The notes under the pieces were generated by a model. It was not told the DNA's origin. It searched no databases and worked only from the letters and a program-made list of their open reading frames with translations. Shown here piece after piece: positions 35,753 to 45,267 of a DNA stretch of 64,000 nucleotides (position 1 is the stretch's first letter; every line of letters begins with the position of its first letter). The stretch is from Cytophagaceae bacterium (GTDB lineage: Bacteria; Bacteroidota; Bacteroidia; Cytophagales; Spirosomataceae), in contig JADKIR010000004.1 in the NCBI GenBank assembly GCA_016722655.1, positions 620,001 through 684,000 of the forward strand. Reading direction: 5' to 3'. A program made the translations under genes and the position numbers.

Positions 35753-37069
35753 ATGTTTCAGAATCTTCAGGATAAACTTAACAGTGCCTTCAAAACCCTC
35801 AAAGGAAAAGGAAGGATTACTGATGTAAATATTGCCAGTACCATAAAAGAAATACGTAGGGCACTAATGGATGCCGACGTTAACTACAAGGTAGCCAAAG
35901 AAGTAACAGACCGTGTAAAACAAGAGGCCATAGACCGAAAGGTAATGATTGCAGTAGAACCGGGCCAGTTGTTTGTTAAAATTGTACAGGAAGAACTCAC
36001 CACACTTATGGGCAGCACTGCCCAGGCCATAAACCTTAAAGGCTCGCCTGCTGTGATTTTGATTGCGGGTTTGCAAGGTTCTGGTAAGACTACTTTTTCA
36101 GGAAAATTTGCATCTTATCTTAAAAAACAGGGAAAACAAGTGATGTTGGTTGCCTGTGATGTTTACAGACCGGCGGCAATTACCCAGTTACAGGTTTTGG
36201 GTGAACAGATTGGCGTGGACGTATATGCAGAACCCGACAACAAAGATGCCGTTTCGATAGCCAAAAATGCAGTAGCCGAGGCTAAAATTAAAGGAAAAAG
36301 TATCGTAATCGTCGATACTGCGGGTCGCCTGGCAGTGGATGAGGTCATGATGACTGAGGTCGAAAACATCAAAAAGACCATAGCTCCTTCTGAGATTTTG
36401 TTTGTGGTTGACTCCATGACCGGTCAGGATGCGGTAAATACAGCCAAAACTTTTAATGACCGTCTTGATTTTGACGGTGTAGTGCTTACCAAACTCGACG
36501 GTGATTCGCGAGGTGGTGCCGCCCTTTCTATTAGAGCTGTGGTAGAAAAGCCTATCAAGTTTATGAGTACAGGCGAAAAGATGGAAGACCTTGACATCTT
36601 CCATCCTGATCGTATGGCCAGCCGTATTCTTGGAATGGGTGACGTGATTTCACTCGTTGAGCGTGCACAGCAAGCTTACGATGAAGACGAAGCCCGCAAG
36701 CTCAACAAAAAAATGAGGGAGAACAGCTTCGACCTCAACGACTTTCTTGGGCAGCTAGAGCAAATCAAAAAAATGGGTAATATCAAAGATATTATGGGTA
36801 TGATTCCGGGTATGGGAGGTGCGGTCAAAGATCTGGATATCAGTAATGACTCATTTAAACCGATAGAATCTATCATAAAAAGTATGACACCCAAAGAGCG
36901 TGAATTGCCCGATATAATAGATGGCAACCGTCGTAAGCGTATCGCTTCTGGTGCAGGCCGCAGTATTCAGGAAGTCAATAATCTGTTGAAGCAGTTTGAA
37001 CAGATGAAAAAAATGATGAAGAAATTTAATAAAATGACTCCGGGAGGAAAAGCCAGGATGTTTGGATAA
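35753..37069 (+). CDS. ffh: Signal recognition particle GTPase Ffh
   Basis: The 438-residue protein has the three SRP54 domains. The N domain (1-90) carries IRRALMDADVNYKVAKE. The GTPase G domain has P-loop GLQGSGKTT, DTAGRL, TKLDGDSRGG and the box VACDVYRPAAITQLQ. The Met-rich M domain (from about 310) includes MGMIPGMGG and the C-terminal QFEQMKKMMKKFNKMTPGGK. With SRP RNA it brings ribosomes making membrane and exported proteins to FtsY. The ATG at 35753 is fixed by the family start MFQNLQDKL. It is a single-gene transcript between terminators. Confidence 0.98.
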   Translation: MFQNLQDKLNSAFKTLKGKGRITDVNIASTIKEIRRALMDADVNYKVAKEVTDRVKQEAIDRKVMIAVEPGQLFVKIVQEELTTLMGSTAQAINLKGSPAVILIAGLQGSGKTTFSGKFASYLKKQGKQVMLVACDVYRPAAITQLQVLGEQIGVDVYAEPDNKDAVSIAKNAVAEAKIKGKSIVIVDTAGRLAVDEVMMTEVENIKKTIAPSEILFVVDSMTGQDAVNTAKTFNDRLDFDGVVLTKLDGDSRGGAALSIRAVVEKPIKFMSTGEKMEDLDIFHPDRMASRILGMGDVISLVERAQQAYDEDEARKLNKKMRENSFDLNDFLGQLEQIKKMGNIKDIMGMIPGMGGAVKDLDISNDSFKPIESIIKSMTPKERELPDIIDGNRRKRIASGAGRSIQEVNNLLKQFEQMKKMMKKFNKMTPGGKARMFG

Positions 37070-37090
37070 TTTACTGATATTTAATAACAT

Positions 37091-37130
37091 AAAAAAAGAA
37101 TCTTCAAAACTGGAGATTCTTTTTTTATTT
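37091..37130 (+). terminator. Intrinsic terminator of ffh
   Basis: Perfect 13-bp arms aaaaaaagaatct (37091-37103) and agattcttttttt (37114-37126) with a 10-nt loop, ending in the T-run. Confidence 0.88.
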
Positions 37131-37504
37131 TTCCAAAACTATGTAATCCTGTTTTAAAAGAAAAAAGTAATTATATCTCAATTATATTTTTACTATCAAA
37201 CAGTTTAATATTTTTAACAAAAATAAGCCTCGAATCAACTTTTGATGGTAAATTGTTAAAAATAGAAAAACACCCAATTACATTCTTTGTGTCGGCTGCC
37301 GCCTGGGCCTTCATTTTTTTTCGAAAAAAAACGAAGCAAAAAAAACTGCACCCTGCAAACTCACACACTCAAAATTCTCAAAATCATTTATTTATGAATT
37401 TTATATTTCTCCAATCGAGAATTTTGATTGTGTTCAAACAGTGCAGGCTGATATAAGGTCACATTTGATATAATTTATCCGTTTAGCAGAATTAGTTTTA
37501 AAAT
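37131..37504. other. Convergent spacer, nothing recognised
   Basis: Between the ffh terminator and the end of the lipoprotein gene lie about 370 bp of AT-rich DNA. An open frame of 67 codons at 37253-37456 lacks a credible start region and composition. A short A/T hairpin (tttttttcgaaaaaaa, near 37314) is visible; nothing else. Confidence 0.5.
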
Positions 37505-38407
37505 TTACTTTTTCGAATAATAATACAATTTCGGAATTTCGGTTTGCGAACTCCGCTCCGACATCGTAAAATATCCCTTTACACCGGCATCCCAACATAT
37601 AGCCTCACCCTGCGGCTCTGATACATAGGGGGCTCCTACATCTCTGGCCCTGGCTAGAGTTTGAAAAATAGACTCTCCTGAACGGGTTCTCCAATAAAAA
37701 ACAGCAAAATAAGTTTTTAATAAAATCTCTTTGCCGTCTGCCGAAATATCGCCACCGGTTATTCCCCAAATCGGGATTGAACCCATAAATTCAGCTTCTT
37801 TTACACTTTCTAATGACTGAGGATATGCTAACCTAAATATTTTTTCATTAAATTCTCCTTTTGTGACAATATAAATATCCTTAGTCTTGGGATCAATTAA
37901 AATGGTTTCTGAGTCGTAGGAAGTATTATTTGGATAGGTAAACCTAATAATTTCCACACTATTTATATTATTGGCATTTTGAGTAGGCTCTTCGAATCTG
38001 TAAATTTGATATTCTTTGTAAATTTTAACATTGTCTCCAACATCTGGTGCATAAACATAACTTACACCGGTTTTTGGCCCGGGTCCGACCGCCAGATCTT
38101 CCCAGTCTCGGTTAGTTCCGGCCACGGGAATAAATTTTTGGTAAATTCCCTTATCAGAAATAAGGTGAATACCTGCCTGAGCCTCAGAATCTTCAATCAG
38201 CCAGAGATACCCCGGATTTTTTTGAGAAGCAGCCATACCGGAGACTTCATTCAGAATTTCAGTAGAAGGCAATATTGTAACCGGACTATCATTAAATTTC
38301 GCTACGCTATCTTTGACAACGGGCTTTGGATCATCTCCTCCATCTCCAAACAAAAAACAAGCGTTTAGTCCAAAACTCAACGCCACAAACAACAAAGCTC
38401 TTTTCAA
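37505..38407 (-). CDS. Lipoprotein with predicted beta-propeller fold, function unknown
   Basis: The 300-residue protein has a lipoprotein signal (LFVALSFGLNAC, Cys17). The mature part shows repeated WLIEDSEAQAGIHLI-type and DIYIVTKGEFN-type blades, like SdiA-regulated or phytase-like propellers. The central sequence GTNRDWEDLAVGPG is characteristic of a group often annotated only as hypothetical. Four cysteines and many acidic loops are present, but no catalytic set was identified. It is the gene after hemH in the same direction (61 bp apart); a functional link to haem synthesis is not evident. Confidence 0.7.
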   Translation of the reverse strand: MKRALLFVALSFGLNACFLFGDGGDDPKPVVKDSVAKFNDSPVTILPSTEILNEVSGMAASQKNPGYLWLIEDSEAQAGIHLISDKGIYQKFIPVAGTNRDWEDLAVGPGPKTGVSYVYAPDVGDNVKIYKEYQIYRFEEPTQNANNINSVEIIRFTYPNNTSYDSETILIDPKTKDIYIVTKGEFNEKIFRLAYPQSLESVKEAEFMGSIPIWGITGGDISADGKEILLKTYFAVFYWRTRSGESIFQTLARARDVGAPYVSEPQGEAICWDAGVKGYFTMSERSSQTEIPKLYYYSKK

Positions 38408-38468
38408 AATTCCGATTTTTTTATTTCACAACGCAAAAACTATCCCAATTAGTCCGTAAAAATAATAA

Positions 38469-39503
38469 TTAATTTTTGGCTTTGTTTTCTAAAACCAGGT
38501 CATGAAGTAATTCTATCCAAACATTCTGATCATTGAGACTCGGAACCAAATCCCATTTTTGACCGCCATGTTCTTCAAAAAGCTCACGATACTCTTCTCC
38601 TACTTCGATGGTAGTTTCGAGACAATCGGAAACAAATGCCGGCGAAAACGCAAGCACACTTTTAATTCCTTTTCCTGCTAATTCTTTTACCAAATCTTCA
38701 CTGTAAGGCTTAATCCAGGGATCACGGCCCAATCTGGATTGAAAACTGGTAGTATAGGTACCTTCCTTTAAACCCAGCGAAGTTACCAACAAACGGGTGG
38801 TAGCAAAACACTGAGCACGGTAACAAAATTGATTTTTCTCGTTAATTTCAGCACAACATTCGCCCAATTTACAAACACCATAATCATCTCCTTTTCTGAT
38901 CTGACGCTCAGGCAATCCGTGATAACTAAACACAAAATGCTCATAATTGTGATTGGCCATCATTTCACGGGCATTATTTACAAAACCCTGAAAAAATTTT
39001 GGGTATTGGTAGAAATAATTGACAAATTTTAACTGGGGAATTATCTGCCATTTCAACATTAATTCCATCACTTTCTGATATACCGAACCACTGGTTGCGG
39101 AAGCATATTGCGGAAAAAGTGGAATAACTATCAGTTCAGTAATTCCGGAAGTCTTAAATTCCGACAATTTTTCTTCAATTGAAGGGCTCTGATATCTCAT
39201 CGCGATTTTTACGATATAATCTTCTCCCAATTTTTCCTGAAGCTGTTTCTGATTTGACAGACCGAATATTTTTAATGGCGAGCCTTCCTTTGTCCATAGT
39301 TTTTTATAAATCTTTGCTGATTTTGGAGCTCTGAAAGGTGCAATTATGAAGTTTACCAATAAAAACCTGGCAATATTCGAAATATCGATCACTCTGCCAT
39401 CCATCAAAAACTCCCTCAGATATTTTCGTACATCAGGCACTTTCGGGGAATCAGGGGTACCCAGATTTACCAATAAAACTCCTGTCTTCTTATTTTTTAC
39501 CAC
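38469..39503 (-). CDS. hemH: Ferrochelatase
   Basis: The 344-residue enzyme opens with TGVLLVNLGTPDSP and has the catalytic His in SYHGLPERQ and Glu in SDCLETTIEVGEEY. Between them is a Cys-rich stretch (VCKLGECCAEINEKNQFCY, then AQC). Such cysteines bind a [2Fe-2S] cluster in some ferrochelatases, so a cluster is possible here. The enzyme inserts Fe2+ into protoporphyrin IX, the last haem step in the classical route. Haem supply fits the large cytochrome and NO-reductase set downstream. Confidence 0.96.
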   Translation of the reverse strand: MVKNKKTGVLLVNLGTPDSPKVPDVRKYLREFLMDGRVIDISNIARFLLVNFIIAPFRAPKSAKIYKKLWTKEGSPLKIFGLSNQKQLQEKLGEDYIVKIAMRYQSPSIEEKLSEFKTSGITELIVIPLFPQYASATSGSVYQKVMELMLKWQIIPQLKFVNYFYQYPKFFQGFVNNAREMMANHNYEHFVFSYHGLPERQIRKGDDYGVCKLGECCAEINEKNQFCYRAQCFATTRLLVTSLGLKEGTYTTSFQSRLGRDPWIKPYSEDLVKELAGKGIKSVLAFSPAFVSDCLETTIEVGEEYRELFEEHGGQKWDLVPSLNDQNVWIELLHDLVLENKAKN

Positions 39504-39711
39504 TTTTCTTTAATTATTTTTATAAATTTTTCCGTAAAATAAATATTCAGAAATTTTTTAGCGAAAATTCACAAAAAACTGTAATTTGTCATATTATTTA
39601 TAACAAAAATCCTTAAAATTTACATTTCAAATCTTCCGGATTACCGCTTTTCTTTTTTAGATTAGAAATACCGGAAGTTTTATTTTTCTAAAAACCAAAA
39701 CTTTATCAATA

Positions 39712-39870
39712 ATGGCAACTTCAGTTTCAACTCATGAAAACATTGGTAATCAAATTATTAGTATCAAAGATTGCCTAAGAATTATTGGTATCGAAGAGAT
39801 CGCCAACAATGTCTATGCTCTGCCTCATTTTGTGAAAGAGAAATCGTTAAAAAAGGCAAATAAGAAATAA
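39712..39870 (+). CDS. Small ORF of 52 codons, function unknown
   Basis: A plus-strand ORF starts at ATG 39712 and encodes MATSVSTHENIGNQIISIKD followed by a helical, Lys-rich C-terminus (EKSLKKANKK). It lies between the divergent hemH and convergent purF genes, with an AT-rich leader of about 200 bp. Its last codons and stop fall inside the purF terminator hairpin. There is no signal peptide or membrane helix. I do not recognise it; it could be a genuine small protein, but the evidence is only its sensible composition and context. Confidence 0.45.
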   Translation: MATSVSTHENIGNQIISIKDCLRIIGIEEIANNVYALPHFVKEKSLKKANKK

Positions 39871-39885
39871 TTTCTTACTTGCCTT
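39847..39885 (-). terminator. Terminator of purF overlapping the end of the small ORF
   Basis: Arms aaggcaaataagaaa (39853-39867) and tttcttacttgcctt (39871-39885) pair with one mismatch around a TAA loop. Read on the minus strand the hairpin is followed by TTTTTTAACG, so it ends the purF transcript. Confidence 0.8.
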
Positions 39886-39924
39886 AAAACCATATTTTCT
39901 TAACAGTAATATTTCCGATTTTGT

Positions 39925-41817
39925 TTAATATGCTCTTACGGTTTTACCTTCCATAAAATTGATAAAAGCCGTGTTCACTACTTTATTCCCTCCCGGAGTT
40001 GGATAGTTTCCAGTGAAATACCAATCTCCAAGATGTTTTTGACAAGCTTTATTTAAGTTTTCTACTGTCTGATATACCACTGAAACCTCGGCATTAAGTC
40101 CTTCCGGCTTCACTATTTCGGCAATTTTATCAGAAATATCCTGATCACTGAAAGGTTCGAAGAGTGTCTTAACGAGATTCTGTTCACTCAACCGGCCTTC
40201 TGTTCTTAAAGCCAGTGCTTTTCGATAGACCTCTTCCTTTTTAAACTCCAATCCACGGTCTTTTAAGAGTCCTAGCATAGCTCTGAAAGCTACAAATTCT
40301 TTAACTTTAGACATATCTATGCCATAGCAATCAGGGTAGCGGATTTGCGGTGCCGACGAAACTATCAGGATTTTCTTTGGCCCCAATCGATCTAACAAAG
40401 TCAAAATACTCTTTTCAAGGGTTGTACCCCTTACTATGGAATCATCTATTACCACCAGTGTATCAACTTTTTTCCTGATAACACCGTGCGTCATTTCATA
40501 TACATGCGTGACCATGTCGGAGCGGTCGTCGTCATTGGTGATGAATGTCCGGATTTTAACGTCTTTCGACACTAATTTTTCAAATCTTGGCTTAAAATCC
40601 AGAAGTTTGTCGAGTTCTTCTTCAGATAAATTTCCGGATTTGATTTTACTTTTTCTCCATTGAGCCAGATAGTCTTCTATGCCCTCAACCATGCCGTAAA
40701 AGGCAGCCTCGGCGGTATTAGGAATATACGAAAAAACTGTGTTTTCCAAATCATAATCTACTTCCTTCAAAATCTGAGGTATCAAAAGCCTTCCAAGAGT
40801 TTTTCTTTCCTGATAAATATCCGGATCTGAGCCTCTCGAAAAATATATACGCTCAAAGCTGCAGGAAAGTTTTTGAGTGGGTGGCATAATATTAAATTCG
40901 CCAAACTCCCCATGCTTGTCAATGATAAGAGCGTTGCCAGGTGTAAGCTCCTTAATATCAATATAATCAGCTCCAAAAGCCGCTTTAATGGGTGGCCTTT
41001 CAGAAGCTACTACTATCACCTCATCATTTGACCAATAATATGCCGGCCTGATTCCTGCCGGGTCTCTCACAACAAATGAAGCCCCGAAACCCGTAATGCC
41101 GGCCAGTGCATAGCCTCCATCAAAATCACGACATGCTCTATGCAATACACGCTGAAGATCCATATTGTCTTCAATGATATCGCTTAAAGCCGGATTTTCG
41201 TAAATACCTTTAAACCTCTCAAAAACCCGCTGATTTTCTTCATCAAGAAAATGCCCGATTTTTTCTAAAACAGTAATCGTATCGCCCAGGTCTTTTGGAT
41301 GTTGACCCAATTTCACCAATTTTCCAAAAAGCTCATCGGCATTGGTCATATTGAAGTTGCCCGCACAAACCAGATTACGGCTACGCCAGTTGCTTTGACG
41401 AAGCAAGGGATGGCAATTTTCAATCTCATTTTTACCATGAGTACCATATCGAAGATGACCCAACCACACTTCACCCGAAAACGCCACATTTTTTTGTAAC
41501 CAATCGGCATCCTTCAGTTTCTGAGGGTCGGTTTTCTTTACTTCAATATATTTTTCATTGATTTTTTTGAAAATATCAACCACCGCTCTGTTTTCTACAG
41601 ACCTGTACCGGCTTATGTACCGGCTTCCGGGTGGCACTTCAATTTTCACATTGGCAACACCGGCACCATCCTGGCCACGGTTGATTTGCTTTTCCATCAA
41701 CACATAGAGGCGGTTGATAGCATAGAGGGGCGTTCCGTACTTCGCGATGTAATAATCGAGAGGTTTTCTTAGTCGAATGAGGGCAATGCCACATTCGTGT
41801 TTGATAGCGTCACTCAT
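39925..41817 (-). CDS. purF: Amidophosphoribosyltransferase
   Basis: The 630-residue protein has the N-terminal nucleophile glutaminase start HECGIALI; Cys9 becomes the catalytic N-terminus after removal of eight residues. Further glutaminase motifs are INRGQDGAGVA, LGHLRYGTHG and CAGNFNM. The phosphoribosyltransferase domain carries the PRPP loop TLVVIDDSIVRGTTLEKS. The enzyme makes phosphoribosylamine from PRPP and glutamine, the first step of purine synthesis. It is longer than the common 460-510 residue PurF, with extra segments in the glutaminase domain and at the C-terminus, as seen in many Bacteroidota. Confidence 0.93.
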   Translation of the reverse strand: MSDAIKHECGIALIRLRKPLDYYIAKYGTPLYAINRLYVLMEKQINRGQDGAGVANVKIEVPPGSRYISRYRSVENRAVVDIFKKINEKYIEVKKTDPQKLKDADWLQKNVAFSGEVWLGHLRYGTHGKNEIENCHPLLRQSNWRSRNLVCAGNFNMTNADELFGKLVKLGQHPKDLGDTITVLEKIGHFLDEENQRVFERFKGIYENPALSDIIEDNMDLQRVLHRACRDFDGGYALAGITGFGASFVVRDPAGIRPAYYWSNDEVIVVASERPPIKAAFGADYIDIKELTPGNALIIDKHGEFGEFNIMPPTQKLSCSFERIYFSRGSDPDIYQERKTLGRLLIPQILKEVDYDLENTVFSYIPNTAEAAFYGMVEGIEDYLAQWRKSKIKSGNLSEEELDKLLDFKPRFEKLVSKDVKIRTFITNDDDRSDMVTHVYEMTHGVIRKKVDTLVVIDDSIVRGTTLEKSILTLLDRLGPKKILIVSSAPQIRYPDCYGIDMSKVKEFVAFRAMLGLLKDRGLEFKKEEVYRKALALRTEGRLSEQNLVKTLFEPFSDQDISDKIAEIVKPEGLNAEVSVVYQTVENLNKACQKHLGDWYFTGNYPTPGGNKVVNTAFINFMEGKTVRAY

Positions 41818-42114
41818 ATTTGATTTGAGAGGTATGCAGACCTGAAATTCTGCATTTTATTTTTTAGAATACAAAAATCGGCATATTAAAATTCCATTCC
41901 AAAAGATTGAATTATTTTTTCAAATTTAAAAAAAATCTCCCGCCCGAAATCCAAAACACCAAAACTTTCGTAAGTGCATGGGAAGCCGAACCAGAGAGTA
42001 TTTCTTACAAAATATTCCTCTTTTTACCCGGTATTCTGAAAAAATAATTGATACAAATTTTTCGGATTTTAAAAAAAATTAAACCGAAGATTTGAAATAA
42101 ACGATTGGAATTTT

Positions 42115-42519
42115 ATGAAAAAACTAATTAAAATCAGCGTTTTCTCCTTAACAGGAATTTTTGTAGCCTTTTTGGTTTATGCCAATGCCGAATCCAAGCC
42201 CATGCATGCCTACGCACCCAAAACCGGAATTCTATTTTATGAATTGGAGACTGATCAGGCAGAAGCTTTCTCTCTGGAAACAAAAATCGAAAAAATGAAA
42301 GGAGTAACTGCTTGCTCGTATTCTCCTGAAACCAATAGGATGAGTATTCTTTTTAATCCTGAAAACTGTACAGAAGAACAGTTAAATAGTTTAATCAAAA
42401 AAGAAAATATAAAATATAAATCTCCTGAAATTCAGGGTGAATCAGGCCCCGAATGCCCGATTCCGCATGGATATATCCAGAAGTTTGAGCAGTTAAAATA
42501 TGCCCTCAACTTCAGATAA
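42115..42519 (+). CDS. Exported HMA-like protein lacking the metal CxxC
   Basis: This 134-residue protein has a signal peptide or anchor (residues 8-24). Its small ferredoxin-like domain shows the spacing of heavy-metal-associated domains (EKMKGVTACSYSPETNRMSI, then NPENCTEEQLNSLIKKE) but no CxxC loop. A Cys pair lies elsewhere (ACSYS, NCTEE), plus a Cys-Pro in GPECPIPHG. Function is not known. It lies 60 bp before a haem-binding lipoprotein globin and may share its transcript; a role in haem or copper handling would be inference. Confidence 0.65.
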   Translation: MKKLIKISVFSLTGIFVAFLVYANAESKPMHAYAPKTGILFYELETDQAEAFSLETKIEKMKGVTACSYSPETNRMSILFNPENCTEEQLNSLIKKENIKYKSPEIQGESGPECPIPHGYIQKFEQLKYALNFR

Positions 42520-42579
42520 TTTTTACCAGCGTATTGTAAAAAACTGTTTAACAAAATCAAATCGTAAATTTTATTCAAA

Positions 42580-43053
42580 ATGAAAAAGCTAAAAATCAGT
42601 GTTTTAATGGCGGCGTTTGTATTGTCTTTATCAGCTTGCCAGAAAGAAGAAGAAATGACTACTCCGACCTTGTATGATCGCCTCGGAGGTGTGAATGCCA
42701 TTTCGGCAGTAGTAGATGAATTTATCGGAAGAGTGGCCGTAAACCCCGATATGGTAAGAACATTTAAGCCACTGCTTGATGATGTAACCAAAAACGGTGC
42801 AAGTTCGGCCAGACTGGCGAGTTTAAGAAACAACCTCATCGACCAGATTGGCGAAGCCGCCGGAGGACCTCAAAAATACAAAGGGAAAGACATGGTTACC
42901 GCCCACAAAGGCATGATGATTACTGAAAAGGAGTTTAATTCACTGGCGGGTGATTTATCGGGGGCATTAGACAAATTTAATGTTCCGGCAACTGAGAAAG
43001 GTGAATTGTTGACAGTCATAGGTAGCCTGAAACCTCAAATTGTAGGACAGTAA
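42580..43053 (+). CDS. Group 1 truncated haemoglobin, lipoprotein
   Basis: The 157-residue protein has a lipobox LSLSAC (Cys20) and then a 2-on-2 globin beginning TLYDRLGGVNAISAVVDEFI. The proximal His lies in DMVTAHKGMMITEKEFN, and GGPQKYKGKDM matches the E-F region of group 1 truncated globins. Such globins bind O2 and NO; cytoplasmic members dioxygenate NO to nitrate. A lipid-anchored version would meet NO outside the cytoplasm, which fits the NO-reductase genes 2.3 kb downstream. A terminator follows. Confidence 0.88.
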   Translation: MKKLKISVLMAAFVLSLSACQKEEEMTTPTLYDRLGGVNAISAVVDEFIGRVAVNPDMVRTFKPLLDDVTKNGASSARLASLRNNLIDQIGEAAGGPQKYKGKDMVTAHKGMMITEKEFNSLAGDLSGALDKFNVPATEKGELLTVIGSLKPQIVGQ

Positions 43054-43092
43054 TGGTTATTTTGGGATAAATGTAAGTAGTTTAGCAAAACG

Positions 43093-43128
43093 AAACACTC
43101 CTGATTATTTTTGGGAGTGTTTTTTTTA
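43093..43128 (+). terminator. Intrinsic terminator after the globin gene
   Basis: Arms aaacactcc (43093-43101) and ggagtgttt (43114-43122) around a 12-nt loop, ending in a T-run. Confidence 0.9.
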
Positions 43129-43344
43129 TTTATGCATAATTAATGTCACGAATCCTCTAAAAATGACCCTTATAAAATAAAACCTAATAAATATCATAAA
43201 TTAAGGACCCCTTCGGAGCTAATTTTAGAAATTATTCCGTTGTTATGTATATTTACGGAATTGTTTTGTTGATTTAAACCAAAAAAGTATCCTTTAACCC
43301 ACTTCGGTGGGCAATGATTGGAAATTGCCAAACTTCATTTTTTT

Positions 43345-45144
43345 ATGCTAGCTCATTCATTTCATATACCGGTCATGGGACTCGGCTACACCATTGACAC
43401 TCCTGCAAGAGTTGCAAGATATGGTATCAGTTCAGTAGTCTCTATCGTCGAAGACAACCTCATCGAAAAAATGAGGAAGTTTTATTCTGAAAAAATTGGT
43501 GTTAATTACAAAGAGATCACTCTCAAAGACGAAGATTATCGTGCCCGCAGGATTACGGAATACCTCAATCTCATCAAGAAAATTGTTGATGAGCAATTTG
43601 ACTCCTTAAAAAAAGAAGCTTTCGAAATTGGTACCGAAATTCATAAATATTTCGATTTACTTCCTGATACCGCTGAGCTTAAGAAAATGTACCATGATTT
43701 TCTGACAGCAGTTGGACAAGAAAAAGACAGAATAGAAAAGCAAATCAGAGAATCTCTGGTAAAAGGCTCAATAGATGTCAACATCATGACTAAGCTTGAT
43801 AAGTTTAATTATGATAAAAACGGAGAGCAATTGCCGCCCGAATTCTGTGACGCTATGGCTGCACTGCGTGGATTTGCCAACTCTGACCTTGAATCTGGCA
43901 TTGTGTTTTCGGCTGGTTTGAACCCAAGGCTATTTAGCTATTGTGCATCATTCTCAGACTTTTTCCCTAATGCCGAAGGTAAAATAAAAAAACAAATCAT
44001 CCTGAAAGTAAGCGACTATCGCTCAGCTTTGATTCAGGGTAAGTTTTTGGCCAAAAAAGGACTTTGGGTTTCTGAGTTCAGAGTAGAATCAGGCCTCAAC
44101 TGCGGTGGCCATGCTTTTGCCTCAGGTGGCTCATTGGTAGGTCCTATTCTTGAAGATTTCAAGAACAAAAGAGAAGAACTTCGTGCCGAATTACAGCAAA
44201 TGTGCCAAAAGACCTGGACTGAAATGGGAATAGCAGAAACTAATCCTGAGCTAAAAATTACCGTTCAGGGGGGTGTCGGTACTGCACATGAGCACGAATT
44301 TTTGCTAGACTTTTATAAAGTTGACAGTGTTGGCTGGGGTAGCCCGTTTTTGATGGTACCCGAAGCCGTAAGTATTGATGATGACTCAATGAACCTGCTC
44401 ATCAACGCCAAAAAAGATGATTATTTCTTAAGCGATGCCTCGCCATTGGGTGTACCATTTAACAATGTAAAAAATACCAGCTCGGTGGCTTTGATCAATA
44501 GAAATATTGAGAAAAACCGCCCGGGATCGGCATGTTACAAGAAATTTTTGCAGTTTAATACTGAGTTTACGAAAATTCCGATATGTACAGCTTCCAGAGA
44601 ATATCAAAACAATAAAATCAAACAGATGGCATTGCCGGAAACTCCTCAGAAGGAGATAGAAAGGGGCAATGAAATAATAAAAGTGAAAGAATGTCTTTGT
44701 GAAGGCCTGGCATCTTCTGCTTTACTTAGCCATGGTATCATGCCTGACCGTAATCTCGATGCGGTATCGCTCTGTCCGGGTCCAAACCTGGCTTATTTTT
44801 CGGGTAGGTTTTCATTAAAAGAAATGATTGGCCATATCTATGGTCATAATAATTTACTCAACCAGGCTGTTCACAGACCGCATGTGTTTGTAAACGAAAT
44901 CGAATTGAATATCAAATATTTGAAAAATCATATTCAGAAGTTTACCGAGGAAACCATTGAGCAGAAAAATAAATTTGTGGATGGTTATAAATCAACTTTA
45001 AACGAAGGAATAGCCTACTACAAAAATCTGTTGAATTCCATTAAAAACGAATCAGTAGAATTTTTGGAAAACATGCAAAAAGATCTTTTCAGATTGGAAG
45101 AAGAAATTGCTGAAATAGCTGTGACTGAAGAAGTGATGGCTTAA
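43345..45144 (+). CDS. Large conserved-looking cytoplasmic protein of unknown function
   Basis: The ATG at 43345 gives 599 residues; a TTG 27 bp upstream is a less likely start. The N-terminus HSFHIPVMGLGYTIDTPARV followed by ARYGISSVVSIVEDNLIE resembles the first strands of a flavin-type TIM barrel. The middle has VRVESGLNCGG-like glycine loops (ESGLNCGGHAFASGG) and TVQGGVGTAHEHEFL. A Cys-containing section follows (GSACYKKF, PICTAS, KECLCEG, VSLCPGPN), which could hold a metal or Fe-S centre. The C-terminal 110 residues are a predicted coiled coil. I do not recognise a family with known function. It has its own terminator and precedes norC by 232 bp. Confidence 0.75.
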   Translation: MLAHSFHIPVMGLGYTIDTPARVARYGISSVVSIVEDNLIEKMRKFYSEKIGVNYKEITLKDEDYRARRITEYLNLIKKIVDEQFDSLKKEAFEIGTEIHKYFDLLPDTAELKKMYHDFLTAVGQEKDRIEKQIRESLVKGSIDVNIMTKLDKFNYDKNGEQLPPEFCDAMAALRGFANSDLESGIVFSAGLNPRLFSYCASFSDFFPNAEGKIKKQIILKVSDYRSALIQGKFLAKKGLWVSEFRVESGLNCGGHAFASGGSLVGPILEDFKNKREELRAELQQMCQKTWTEMGIAETNPELKITVQGGVGTAHEHEFLLDFYKVDSVGWGSPFLMVPEAVSIDDDSMNLLINAKKDDYFLSDASPLGVPFNNVKNTSSVALINRNIEKNRPGSACYKKFLQFNTEFTKIPICTASREYQNNKIKQMALPETPQKEIERGNEIIKVKECLCEGLASSALLSHGIMPDRNLDAVSLCPGPNLAYFSGRFSLKEMIGHIYGHNNLLNQAVHRPHVFVNEIELNIKYLKNHIQKFTEETIEQKNKFVDGYKSTLNEGIAYYKNLLNSIKNESVEFLENMQKDLFRLEEEIAEIAVTEEVMA

Positions 45145-45164
45145 GTTTCATAAAATAGATTAAT

Positions 45165-45200
45165 AAAATCCCTTTTGATTATTTTCGAAAGGGATTTTTT
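45165..45200 (+). terminator. Intrinsic terminator after the 599-residue protein gene
   Basis: Arms aaaatcccttt (45165-45175) and aaagggatttt (45188-45198) around a 12-nt loop, followed by T residues. It separates this gene from the nor operon. Confidence 0.88.
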
Positions 45201-45267
45201 ATTTGAAATTATCCACAAATCTGCTATCGTTTTTATTTAAAAATCAAAACCTAATATTTGTCATTTT

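Noticed and set aside
35643..35828. 61-codon frame upstream of ffh
   Set aside because: It overlaps the ffh promoter and coding start in another frame and resembles no protein.
37253..37456. 67-codon plus-strand frame after ffh
   Set aside because: It has no promoter or credible start context, low-complexity composition, and lies in a convergent spacer.
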